From Codonopsis lanceolata (lineage: Eukaryota > Streptophyta > Magnoliopsida > Asterales > Campanulaceae), in NCBI GenBank assembly GCA_013146195.2, contig CM028377.1, forward strand, positions 67,305,501 to 67,369,500: DNA of 64,000 nt, read 5' to 3'. The notes under the pieces are model-generated. The model saw only the letters and a list, made by a program, of their open reading frames with translations, had not been told where the DNA came from and did no database searches. Numbering within the stretch: the stretch's first letter is position 1; each line of letters opens with the position of its first letter. The position numbers were made by a program, and so were the translations under genes. Below, piece after piece: positions 20,695-32,564 of the stretch.

Positions 20695-22250
20695 GGGGCA
20701 AAACATACAAATGGGCCACCCAACTTTACCCTTTTTTTTTGCAATCTGGCCACCGAAAGTTTGAATCATCTATTTTAGCCACCCTACTTTCATTCTGTTG
20801 CAAGCGAGCCCATTTTCTAACGCCCGTTAGACAAGGACGTTAAGTTTAAGTCAAAATTCTTATTTTACCCCACGATCAACTTCTTTAATAAATTAAAATT
20901 TTAAAAACTAAATTCAAACTAAAAATCGTAACAATCTGAGAAAACTTTCATCACAATATCTTCTTTAACTAGTTGATGAAATTCAAACTAAATTCAAACT
21001 AAAGAACCTTCCATTTCTGTTTCCATTTGATGATCAAAGATCGAGCGTCCATCTCCGACGATCCGTAGATTCCCAATTCATGTGAAATTTCTAAATTCCA
21101 AACACATAATTTAAGAAAAATTATATATACGCAATTCAAATTCTAACGATCTTGACTTTGACAACGAGATTCTCCCTCGCGATCGACTCACGATCGGTAC
21201 GCTTTGTAATCGTAGTCGCAATCGTGTCGGCCCGACATCGATGGTCGAAGAATAGATCTCCACACCGGCACCGAAATCCAGTCAATAAAGAAGAAAATAG
21301 ATAGTAAGAACCAGAAAGAAATGCCCAGGGTCGTCCATTTCATCTCGCTCCATCCTGCTTTACATTTCCTTTCCGGCAATAACTCGTTCTTCTATTCCTT
21401 TCCCAACTAACTCTGAAAGGAGATCAACCCAGTTACCAAACACCCTCCATGCCAAATAAAAAACCAAAATAATTACAGACATAACAGATCTGTAATCATA
21501 GCTTTGTAATCGTAGGCTACGATGTGTCGGTCAAATGCAGATGGTCGAAGCGAGCAGATCTCCACAGCGAAATCCGGTCAATCCAACCTTCCTCGGCATC
21601 AGAACCAGATTCACCTCCTCTTCATTAGCACCGCCGTCGGTCGTCACCTTCAATTCATTAGCCGAAGCTCACGATCACGCATCGAGGTCCCCGCTAGGCT
21701 CAGCGACCTCACTTGGAGACCTCAGCGAGCTAGATCTACGGCTTTTCTCAGTAATTTAATCCCGGCCCCCGGGCGTTGGCGTTTCGTAGTGGCGTTGAAA
21801 CACTTACGGCACATGGTGTTGGTAGCCGGATTTCGGTGACACGCGATTGTTCACACACAAAAGAAAGGGGACCTCATTGCGGTTGTGGAAGCGATTCAGG
21901 CAGCAGGTCTAGGGCGGTGTGAGAACAGGATGAGGGGTTGAATTTATAACTAGAGGGACGGCCTGGAGAAAATAGGGTGGGTTGGACAGATGGGTTCCTT
22001 CCTGCAGATTTGATAATGAGGGGTTGAATTTATTTTTTTGGGTTTTGGGAGAAGCGAAGATGAGCAGTCCCCCTTTTGATATTAACGGGGGTAAAATAGG
22101 AATTTTAACTTAAACTTAACGTCCTTGTCTAACGGGCGTTAGAAAATGGGCTCGCTTGCAACAGAATAAAAGTAGGGTGGCCAAAATAGATGATTCAAAC
22201 TTTCGGTGGCCGAATTGCAAAAAGGGGTAAACTTTCGGTGGTCGAATTAG
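20695..22250. mobile_element. Long-TIR DNA element (about 1.56 kb), Mutator-like or similar
   Basis: Terminal inverted repeats of about 165 bp (20703-20870 and 22082-22250) share phrases such as TTGCAAGCGAGCCC and CGCCCGTTAGACAAGG. The interior has higher G/C and an imperfect direct repeat 300 bp apart (21200-21285 and 21500-21581). No transposase is visible. Interior frames (21188-21379, 21522-21839) are not recognised; the interior could be captured host DNA. A target duplication was not found. Confidence 0.6.
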
Positions 22251-22251
22251 G

Positions 22252-22393
22252 CCATCCCTCGTGTGCTTCCTCTTGCTTGTGCAAGTAGGTTTGCCTTTTC
22301 TTTCTTCTCTGTTCTTCTGTTTTTACGGTGGTTTTCTTTGTCATCCATTTTTTTTTCTTTTGGAGCTACTTGTTTTTGTTTGGGGTTTTCTCC
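22252..22393 (+). repeat. Direct repeat, copy 2, ending at the CACTA-2 terminus
   Basis: Second copy of 20515-20658. It ends in TTCTCC, immediately followed by CACTACAAGA. The last three bases, TCC, are the presumed target duplication of the CACTA copy that first inserted here. Confidence 0.75.
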
Positions 22394-22640
22394 CACTACA
22401 AGAAAAAAGGACTATTTGTGACCCTGTTATTTGGGAGGGCTAAAAAGCGTCCCAAATACCTCTTTTGGGAAGGGAGAATTTCGGTCACAATTACTTAGTA
22501 TTTGGGCTGTTGTGTAATAACCGACCCAAATCTTGTGTTTTTAGGACACTTGTAATACCCGTACCAAATTTTAGGTCACAATTACCTCTTTGCTACCCGT
22601 ACTAAGGAAAAATCTTATTTTTCTCCCGCTCCTCTCATAC
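22394..22640 (+). repeat. CACTA-2 left terminus and subterminal repeats
   Basis: The terminus is followed by units such as TATTTGGGAGGGC, CGTCCCAAATACC and GACCCAAAT in both orientations, collinear with 3120-3359 inverted. Confidence 0.75.
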
Positions 22641-22949
22641 AGGGTTATCCCCAAAATTCCCCCACCTAGGTTTTCCTTCCCAAAATTTCCTCCCACCAAG
22701 TCTCTCGTGCACCTCTCTCTCATCGCCTGAGACATCAATTAAATCGCCTATCTTCACATCGCAAGCTCTCAATCTCACGTAAGGGTCTTTCTCTCTATAT
22801 CTCTCCCATTCTTCTGTCTTCTCCATATTATCCCCTTCTACCCCTCCCACCCCTTATATCTCTTTTTCCTCTGTAGTTTGCTTGGCTCAAACTCGTGACG
22901 ACTTAGTCGACTAGTAGCGGATGACGGCCGTAGTAGGGGCTTCCATTTG

Positions 22950-23009
22950 ATGAGCTCTTCCCGACCTAAACCGAACTTCATTGGGCGATTTCCTTCCAAC
23001 GACCTAAAG
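22950..23009 (+). other. Exon-like 20-codon block with start codon and splice donor (CACTA-2 copy)
   Basis: The ATG opens a 20-codon block (MSSSRPKPNF...) ending at AAG before GTATGT, as at 2729-2788. The two copies differ by at least one base in the block, so both derive from an ancestor already carried by the element. The parent gene was not recognised. Confidence 0.4.
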
Positions 23010-24829
23010 GTATGTTACACAAACCCTAATGTGAGCTTTTTAACCACTCTTTTATGTAAATGTGTGTGGAAAGTCTTTGTTTTGTGTATCTGCATCTTAA
23101 TTCTTAATTGCACCTCTCGTAGTTTTAGCTGTCTATCATGATTTAAAGTTCACATCAACTGTCTTTTATTATCTTGTGAGCTATGAAGGGTTGGCTCGCT
23201 TCACTGCCATTGTTTTTGTCAAATCGAATTGTGAGACTGTTTTTGTCAAATCGAATTGAACATTGTCTCAAGTGTAGTACGACAGTCGTGCATTTTGGAT
23301 TTGGTTGGATATTGCAACGATATGTGACTGATGTACTGGGATGTGTTTAGTTAAGTCAAGTATATATTTTAAATTCTTGAAGCTACGTGGTCTTGCAAGT
23401 ATTAAATCTCTTTCTGTACTGATGTTCATGAAATTATTTGAAGTATGTTGAATGTTGTGATCATAGAGTGAAAGGGCTATGTTCTAGATTGTGGTTTGTT
23501 TTGCTTTTGATTTATAGATTTTTTTTTTCAGTTGGTGGACATAGATTAATATAAACCCATACAAGTTTTCTTGTGCAGTTTCATCTGTTAAAATTTAATC
23601 AGGATTATTAGTTACCTGCATGACCTTGTTTTGACTTTTATATAGCACTCCCACTTAAGAATGATTCAGATCTCCAACCATTGAAGTATACAGGTTAGAT
23701 GGTGGCGGTCCGGTGGTCCGCCTCTAGTGAAACCAAGATGAATATAGGGAAGCTACTTGATTTATGGAAGTATATGAGTTTAGAAAGCTGCGGGAACATA
23801 TGTACGGACACCGCTTTTGATTAATATGTCTAGGTCATTGTTTAATGCAGTGTTCTGTTTGAAACTTGTGCAGTTAAATTTCTGGATGCTAGGTTTTACT
23901 TGTGTTTCTTCATGAAGTATTAGACTTATTGCAGTTCTTTGTGTCCATAATTTGTAGAGTAAAAAGTGCTTTTCACTTTTCTTTTCCTCTTCTTTCAGCT
24001 TAATATGTGAATAGAGCTTCATTGTTTTATCTGTCAATGGATTTTAAGATTAGGAGGAATACCATGGCAAAATAATTGTTGATTTGAGTGGCACATTTTA
24101 CGTCTACATTCTTAGCACTGTTTGTTAATTGGTTCCCCTTCTCCGCAGAGCTGCGGAGTGATCACAAGGATATGGACGAGAAAATAGATCAAAATATATA
24201 GCTTCGCACTCAGCAAGGCTCAGTCCCAAACCTCAAACCGCCAAGCATCGGGTTGGCTACAAAGTAATTTGCATCCTGCATAGAAATAATCCCTCCCCCT
24301 CCTCCAAACCTACTTTATAAGATGAAAATAATTGTATGCTCAAATGCGCAGTTGACAGTTTGCATGAAAAATGTTAACTATTTTGTGCACCAGTTAGTTT
24401 AGATGGAAAGCTGCCACCGCCATCCATACATATTATATGTTGAAGATGAACGTGACTTCATTTATCTTCTTGCCTCACTTTAGCTGAGCCTGCTAGTACT
24501 TTTATTGTTCATAGTCTTTTAGATTCCTGCTCTAAATTGCTGATAGGTGAAAGTTTTATAAAGGTGTTGAAGTTTAGGTATTTATTTATGCTATTTCCCG
24601 ATGCTGAGAGTAGATCAAAGAAAGGAAGAGAATCAAACTAAGATAGATAGCAGCAGATCTTATACGTTATGAGGGTCTCTCTCTCCCTGAATCACACATC
24701 ACGCTAATGCAGGTTCAAAACTAGAAAATATGACTGGAAGTAGATATACTTTTTCGTTGTTGTTACAATAATCAACGTAATTTTCTTATTGGGAATGACG
24801 TTAATAGGTATTGTTTGAACATCTTGAAT
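23010..24829. other. CACTA-2 interior shared with CACTA-1, no gene seen
   Basis: This is the inverted, slightly diverged copy of about 950-2728. It is A/T-rich, with intron-like T-rich tracts after the donor at 23010. A frame at 23780-24037 (minus) is not supported as a gene. Confidence 0.5.
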
Positions 24830-27800
24830 AAGGGTAAGTTGTAAAGTGTGCAACTTGGGAGGCGATGTTGTGGGGCCTTATATGCCCTTTAGCTTCTCAT
24901 CTTATTAGTTCCATCATCCCTGTATTAATTTGGATATGCTTTTTGGTACCCAAAGGAATGCCTTAGAGTGCACACCTTTTCCGAATAGAGTTTCTCTCTC
25001 TCTCTCTTTTGACAAACTTGCCTGTCTCACTTGAAAGATTAGGATCGTCTTCTACGTCAGAGTATGGAACTAGACGTGTATCCGTGGAGAGAGCAGCCCA
25101 AGCCGCTAGCCCATTGGTCCTTACCTAATCCTTACATAATAAGGTGGAGACCAGGCAGAGAACATTTATCAACAGAGGGCATTTCATTTCTCTGGGAAAG
25201 ATGACTTTTGTTTTTCTTGACTTTTTAGTCAATTTATGTCCATAAATGAGCTCTTTCAATTCATCAAGGGTCTAATCTTAAGATTCAATCCTCTCACTTA
25301 GGAATCTTCTTCTATAAGCCCTAGGCTCAATCAGTGCTATTTATGCTCTTCTTATGATCTCATTTTCGTCTTCCTTCTATTGGGCATACAGGCAAGGGAA
25401 GGGCATTAACCTATATTTTTAGAGAGAGGAATACCGTCTTCCTTACTTGAAAGCTTATAGAGCATCTTCCTCTGCCTTTGGTAGAGCTACCTCCTACCTC
25501 GTAGGAGCGATTGCAAGTTATCGCAGTTCTCTCAGCGCGGGATTATATGCCATTGATCAAAAAAGGGAATAATCCCCTGTATTAAAGATCCTATTTTACT
25601 AACTTTCCCTAGCTAAGCCAAATGACCTCCCTAACAAGGAAGAGAGGCTAACTCTCCATATATGAGATTCGTTCTCTACCAAGTATTCACGATAGCAGAT
25701 ATACAAGAATCCGTCAACACAGCCTATTCCTTACTTCTACCAGAGTATAAATCTTTCCAGAGGAATAAATACAATATTGTAGAAATCGAGAGGAAGCAGT
25801 AGCTATCTCTAGGAGAACTCTCAAAGAAAAGAAAAGGCTTTCATCGGGCACTATTCCATTCCTTTTATTTGCGGGAGATTCAGAAAGAAGAAAGAGATAT
25901 ATAGAGACTGAAACTAGGACTCGTAAGAGAATTAATGTGAGGCTTCAGTCCCGAATGGGTTCACACGGAAGAAAGACAGATTTGAACAACTAGTAGAAAG
26001 TGGAGATTTCGCAGCTTGAATGCTTCACTTCCATAGCTTGTAAAGCTGTCTTCGGGAAAGAGGTAAAGTGAAGTGAACTCAATAAATAGATTCCCGGAGA
26101 AAGACAGACAAGACAGATATGAACTCTCAAGGTCGGTCCCACTTCTTAGCCATAATGTCTTTTCTCCGCCTTATCCTCAGAGCTAGTTAGGTCGGGGAAG
26201 AGATGAGTAGGCTTGCTCCTTAACCAAGAATGCAGACTTATTTCCTTTCTCAGACAAGGAAGAAAGGGAAGAAAGATGTCCACTATCTATGTCAGGAAGC
26301 AGTGCAAACCTAGAAGTCTTTTTTTCTCATCATCAGGCGATGAAAGCTAAAGGAGAATGCCATTGCTGTTACTAGAATCATTAGACCAACTGTTCCACTA
26401 TTCAAGGCCCGGCAATGCGCTTTATTGTCAGAATAGATAGGTCAGGCTGCGATTTTTTGCCCACCGAACCTGGAAAGCAGATCATAAAACTAGTATGCAG
26501 AAAAGCCGAAATAACTTTGAATAATTCAAGCTTAGTCTACCCTTGAACTAGATCAGAACAGGCAAGAATCAGAGGTAGGAGTTAAGGCAGAAAGCATTAT
26601 AGGTAGGTCCTTTCGAATAAAGGTAAAATACATTCGAGGGCAGGGAAGCAAAGAGAAGGACTTTCCCAAGCTCAAGGAGAAGGAGTGAATAAAATCTCTT
26701 CAAACTGAACTAGAGCAACCTTCTTTATGTACTCATGAAGAGTCTTGATCCCATTCTCTTCTGTATTCTAGTAGGTCTCACATGAGAAGGAAGAAAGAAC
26801 TGTCCTTGGTATAGGAAGTGACTCGATCTTGAATTCTCGCTTCCTAGCCTTTGGATTAGGGTGCAAGAAATGAGAAGGCGGTGTAGTGCTCCCATTCTTA
26901 CTAGGTGAAGAGTTCTATCCGAGCAAAGTCGAAGCGAGGAGATAAGGATTCCTCTTCATTTAGCACCTGCCACAACTCAATCAAGATAGTGAACTCATTC
27001 AAGACCGAGGGCCTCTTACTACTACTGAATATACTAAAGTCCCTCACCTTTTGGAAAGCCAGGAATGAGGCTTGTATAAGGTATGAAGTCTACCATCCTA
27101 CTTACTAAAGAAAGTCCTTCTTATTCCTGCTCTTCTTTTGTCTAGGCTGATGCTATTGGATTCTCTTTCCCTTTTTCTTCTATAATTAGAATGATAATGG
27201 GAACATGTCCATGAAATTACTACTAAATATTAACTTATTTCGCTATGTTTTTCTCTGTTCTAACTAGGGTTCCTCCTCCTTGGAATGGAAATTCTCCGCA
27301 TCTATTATTATGATAGGAAGAAGGGATGGCACCGTGATCGTTTATCCACATCCACAAGCATCCTAAAATCAAAGTGGGCGGAATGTGGTCTTGCACTGAA
27401 CTACATTGAAAATTTTGTCACTCTCTCGATTGCATCCCCTTAGTTTAAGGCAAATAGTCCCTAGTGATTCTTAGGTTGACCCGTCATAACCTTGACGGTT
27501 GTGATACAAGGGCTAAAGTCTTCTTTGCTTATCCCTAGGGCTTCCGCGATTTAGTCTTTTTTCTATTTTCCCTTCCTAGCCAGTCCCTCTAGAAGATCTT
27601 TATTGCCCTAGTAGTAGCCTTCATAGCAGTTGTAGTTTGTCATGCCAGGCTTTAAATAGTGAGTTTCCTTTTTGACTAGCAATCTAGCCTACTTTTGTGC
27701 CCTCATATACTCTTTGACTCTTTTCTTCCTCTTTTCCTTCAAAGGGATTCCCTCTCTTTCCCAGAGACTACTCTTACAGGATTTATTCGGCCTAGCCAGC

Positions 27801-28560
27801 CAGTTTGAAAACATTCGATGAGTTAATAAAAGGAGTTTTCAAGCAGGAAGAGTCTTGAATGAAAGCTGATCCGACTATCACTTGTGGATCAGATCGGAGG
27901 TTATATGCAGTACACCCTCCTATTATGTTTTCCTAGAACTAGTCTTTATTTACCTTTAGAGTCTATGGTTGTAGACGTACAACATTTGATCCCGTTAATT
28001 CACTAGTAGCACCTTTTCCCCGGGCAGATCATTTACGTACTGCTCTACGCCTACCGATCGCTATAATAAAGGGAGGGGCACAGACAATTCATAGATAGCC
28101 TCCCATTCTTCCTATTCACTGAATCAGATTGAGATTCAACAAGGAACTAGCAAAGAATTAGTCTTCTTTTAGCATACCTAGCAGAATGAGGAGCTGTCGA
28201 TTCCTTGGGAGACGTAAGCCCTGTTCCCCTTTCCACTGAGGTTCGGAGCGCACTTAGTCATTTCCTACCTATGGAATAAAGCTTCCAGTCATTCCTTCTT
28301 TACGCCGTGAAGAATGATGAAAGAATCACTAAAGATGGCTCTCGAGAAAGAAGCCAATGTCCCTTATCCAGTTCAGGAAGACCTAATGCCATAGATAAGC
28401 AAGGGCCGGATCTTAGTGACTTACTTAGTACTTAGTGAATTGGGACACTCCCCGGGAAAGCGAAACGATGCCTTCGAACAGAAATTGGCTTTTTTATTCT
28501 AGTTTTAACTAACTAGAAGCAGGCTTATTAGCTCAGAGAGAATAGTCCTTATCTTCACAC
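24830..28560. other. Organelle-like (mitochondrial-style) insert within CACTA-2
   Basis: Composition is more balanced than on either side, with mixed short purine and pyrimidine runs typical of plant mitochondrial spacers; A/T-rich nuclear sequence resumes near 28600. The first ~950 bases are also in CACTA-1 (1-950, inverted). No named mitochondrial gene was recognised and all frames are short, for example 26905-27108. Alternatives are an unknown nuclear repeat or degraded internal element sequence. A search against plant mitochondrial genomes would decide. Confidence 0.45.
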
Positions 28561-28844
28561 TGACACCAGCTTCTATTGTATCCCAACGGATCAGAACTTG
28601 GAAAAAAGCACTGTGCATATTCAGTGTTCTGTGCTAGGCCAAAGTCTCTAAGTTAAGGTTCTACTTGGTTTATGATTCATTTCAGGCCTCAATGCACCAG
28701 AATTGATGCTTATTGTGCACACATTTATGCTTTGCTAAATATCATGATAGTTTAAAGATTGCTGGATGTTTTTTGCTTTGTTTTTCTATTGAAATTTACT
28801 ATGCTCCCAGTAATAAGTAGCATCGCATGACACGTCTTTTGTAG

Positions 28845-28904
28845 GTTGAATTGGAGAGGTTACGCCTTATTTGTGAGGGAATCATCAAACGAGAAAATTT
28901 GAAG
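28845..28904 (+). other. Exon-like block flanked by splice sites
   Basis: Twenty codons (VELERLRLICEGIIKRENLK) sit exactly between a TTTTGTAG acceptor and a GTAGGC donor, both phase 0. The charged, leucine-rich peptide looks like an internal exon of a host gene, possibly of a plant PHD-finger protein, but I am not sure. Neighbouring exons were not found. It fits gene-fragment capture by the CACTA. Confidence 0.4.
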
Positions 28905-30121
28905 GTAGGCTTTGACGAAGTACTTCCGTGATTCTGGTTTGATTCTTTATCTGTTTCATCCTTTCGTTTATGTCGCTTCCTCCCTTGTTCTTTGTCCCTC
29001 TTGGTTGTCTGCAAATGGGTATGCTTAAACCTTAACTTTTGGCGTATTGTTAAACTGAAGCCTATTTTTCTAATGGATTTCCTGAGGAAGTACTTCTACT
29101 TCAAAAATAAATAAATACAAAGTAAAGATTGCAATGCACTTGTATTATGCTAATTTGGCATTGCGTGACTTAACAACGGAAGACATATTTTGTAGACAGT
29201 TGGAAGATCAGCATAAACTTCTGGTGCTCATTTGATTGACAGGGAACATGTGTTGCTTTTGTTTTCTGTTTTCCCTATCTATTGAAAACCAAATTGATAC
29301 AGAACAACTTACCATTATTTGTTGTATTCTGAACAATGGTTTTAAAAACAAAAATAAGAATCTAGCACAAAAATAATTGAGTCAGTAAAATTATTGCAGT
29401 TTGTTTGGATTATTTGTTACCTTAGTGGATGAAATCAGAACAATTTGGGAAATTTAATGTGAGATAACGGAAAAAGATATAGTTCTTCAAGAAGCAGGGG
29501 GTTATATTAAAATAATAAAAAGCACAAAGTGAGGTAACCGTAGGTAACCAAAAAAAGAATAAAAAAGAAATCCAAATTTCAAAGCAACAAATTCGTCTTC
29601 GTTCCACCGTTTCCAATTTAAACACCAAAAGGAAAATGTAAGCAAGGAATCAAACACTTGGAGGGCTCTGAAAAAGCAGAGCTCCAACCATAAAAAAATG
29701 GCATTTTCCTTTTCCATTCAGGTATTATTAATGTTCATTCTGTCATTCACCCATGTATATATGTTTAGATTTCTGTTTGGTTGTTGAGAAAATGTACTAA
29801 AGAAAATAAAAGAAAGGAAAACAGATCAGTCAACTCAACTGTTAAGCTTTTCTTCTATTATTTTATTAAGCTCGAATTTTTGAACCAAGAACACTTTCCT
29901 TCTTTGTTTCCTTTCCTTTTCCTTGATTTTCTTGGTAACCAACACACCGGTGGTACCGGTTTTCCCCTCCTTGATCCCCTCTGTTCTGAGTGCGAGCCAA
30001 CTTACTTTTGGATTGGTATGCTTTAATTTTAGTTGAACTTCTTTTTATTTTCCTTCCTTTTTTTTATATTGCGAGTACTATTTGTATTTGTTCTTTTTTA
30101 TCAGTGTTCTGGGTATATAAT
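28905..30121. other. CACTA-2 interior between exon-like block and Copia-A
   Basis: A/T-rich, intron-like. A patch at 29930-30010 (translated ...HTGGTGFPLLDPLCSECEPT...) could be another captured exon but was not recognised. The last five bases (30117-30121, ATAAT) are the Copia-A target duplication. Confidence 0.35.
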
Positions 30122-30442
30122 TGAGAGATTGAGTGAAATCTTGACAACATTGATCAATTTTGATCAAGAAGTAATATGAAAGTTTTATTGTATTTCTTGC
30201 TTAATCCAAATTGTAATGTTCTTTGTATAAATCTGAGAAGAGGGAAGGGAGATAGAAATAACAACCTAAGCGAAATAACGAGACACTTTACACCCGCTAC
30301 CCTTATAGATCTAGGAATGACACTCGCTACCCCTCTAGCTTCTATGCATTTCGGGACAATACATCGAGACCCCCGAGATTTACAACTTCATGCTAAGCGA
30401 TCTGTTTCTTTGCACCTTTTGCTTGGATTCTTTATGTCAACA
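30122..30442 (-). repeat. Copia-A 3' LTR
   Basis: TG...CA ends; nearly identical to 35066-35388 apart from a few small clustered differences (for example around 30218 and 30340), suggesting a fairly young insertion. Confidence 0.92.
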
Positions 30443-30487
30443 TCCCCCTCAAGTTACTAGTCGATTGAATAGATTGAGGCTGGTAGC

Positions 30488-31929
30488 TTAGCTGGTGAGA
30501 AGATGGTAGAACTGAGGTGATGGTAAAGCTTTGGTAAACAGATCTGCAGGCTGATCATCAGAGGGTATATATCTGGTTGAGACAACTCCTTTTTGTATCA
30601 TTTCCCTGACTAGGTGACAATCTATGTCAATGTGCTTTGTTCTTTCATGGAACACTGGATTGACAGAGATGTGAATGGCAGATTGATTGTCACAGAATAG
30701 GGAGGCTGGAAGATTGGGTTTGACATTGAAGTCCTTAAGTAAAGATGTTAGCCATTTTAGTTCACAGCAAGTATCAGCCATACTTCTGTACTCAGCTTCT
30801 GCTGAAGACCTGCTAACTGTTGGTTGCTTTTTACATCTCCATGATATGAGAGAGTTGCCTAGATAGATGCAGAAGCCTGAGAGAGATTTTCTTGTGATAG
30901 GGCGGTACTTGATCGAGTCACGAGAGGTGAGATTGGTAGATGAGACATTGGAGAAGAATAGGCCCTGACCAGGGGTTCCTTTGACATATTTAACTAGTCT
31001 CAGAGCTGCATTCCACTGATGATCCATGGGGTTGGACATGAACTGACTAAGGACCTGTACACTATAGGATATGTCAGTGCAGTGACGAGAGAGATAGATA
31101 AGTCTGCCTATTAATCTTCTGTAGGCTGTGGGATCTGCCATACATGTAGAAGATGTAGTTGCCAGTTTGTGGTCCTTTTCAATTGGTGTAGAGGCTGGCT
31201 TGGCATTTACCAGTCCACTATCTGTGATTATTTCCATTGCATACTTCTTTTGATGTAGACAGATTCCACTTTTGTTCCTTGCTACTTCGGTCAAGAAAGT
31301 ACTTTAAGGGGCCAAGATCTTTCCACACGAGGGAATCTGATTCGGGTCAGTAGTCCTTAACTTGGTTGATCAGGTTATCACTTGTGCCTGTTATAAGAAT
31401 ATCATCTACATAGACAAGCAGAGCTATGAAGTGAGACTTGGAGTTAAGATAGAAGAGAGTGTAATCACTTTGAGATTGCTGAAAACCATAGTTGAGGAGA
31501 GTGGTAGACAGTTTTTCAAACCATTGTCTGGGGGCCTGTTTTAGGCCATAAAGAGACTTAGATAGTTTGCATACAGTGGGGTTAGTTCCTTGAGTTAGAT
31601 TAGGAAGATATCCAGGGGGAAGATCCATGTACACTTCTTCATGAAGGTCTCCATGAAGAAATGCATTGGATACATCCAAGCAGGATATTGTCCGATTTTG
31701 GTGGCGGTATGGCAAGAAGGACCTTGACAGAGGTCATTTTAGCAACTGGTGAGAAAGTCTCAAAGTAATCAATCCCTTTAATTTGAGTGTACCCTTTTGC
31801 CACTAGTCTGGCTTTGTATTTGTTGATGGTGCCATTAGTGTTGTACTTGATCCTAAATGTCCATTTACAGCCTACAGTTTTCTTATTGGCTGGGAGGTCT
31901 TGCAGAGTCCATGTGTTGTTCTTTTCCAA
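30488..31929 (-). pseudogene. Copia-A reverse transcriptase and RNase H region, frameshifted
   Basis: Three overlapping minus-strand pieces cover one RT-RNase H unit. 31929-31639 has the RT N-terminus (KARLVAKGYTQIKGIDYFET). 31715-31347 has the palm with LYGLKQAPRQW and the catalytic YVDD. 31294-30488 has the RT C-terminus and RNase H (AEAEYRSMA, FCDNQSAIHI, HIDIDCHLVRE, ADLFTKAL). Frame changes near 31700 and 31320 mean no intact enzyme is encoded. Confidence 0.9.
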
Positions 31930-32564
31930 AGCTTGAAGCTCTTCATTTATGGCTTGGGACCATAGAGGGTCCTTAATGGCCTGTTGATAGGTTTTTGGCT
32001 CATGAGTGGTGGATATGTTGCATGAGAAGTCTTTGTATGAGGAGGATACATTAGCATAGTTACAGAAATTTGTGATAGGATAGGGTGTGGTACAATTGAC
32101 AGATGGTTGAGTAAATGTTGGTGGAAGATCAGTGTAGTCTTGGAATCTGATGGGGATGGTCTTGTGCCTTTGAGGTCTTAATTGAGGAGATGGAAGTTGT
32201 GTGTTGAGATCATTGGTGATAGGAATGTGATGATTATCTTGAGTCTCTTCTGCATGAGGGTTGGAGTCCTGATCATGAGTGGGGTTAGTGTTTTTAGTTG
32301 GTATTTGACTTTCTTCCTCAAGGATGGGGTTGATGGTGTATGAAGGGAATAGGCTATCATGAGGTGATTGAGTAGTGTCCTTTTTGAAGGGAAATATTGA
32401 CTCATAGAAGATTACATCTCTGCTGTAGGATACTTGATGAGTAGTGATATCATAGACCTTGTAGGCTTTCTTATTGCTAGGGTAACCTAGGAAGATGCAT
32501 TTCTTAGCTCTAGGAGAAAGTTTGTCCCTATTGTGAGATGGGGTTGAGGCATAGCATAGGCAGC

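Noticed and set aside
1..25780. Explaining the inverted arms as a simple assembly duplication
   Set aside because: The arms differ by scattered substitutions and indels, and the target duplications fit a biological inversion; long reads are still the decisive test.
30176..30460. A 94-codon plus-strand frame
   Set aside because: It lies within the Copia-A 3' LTR on the opposite strand.
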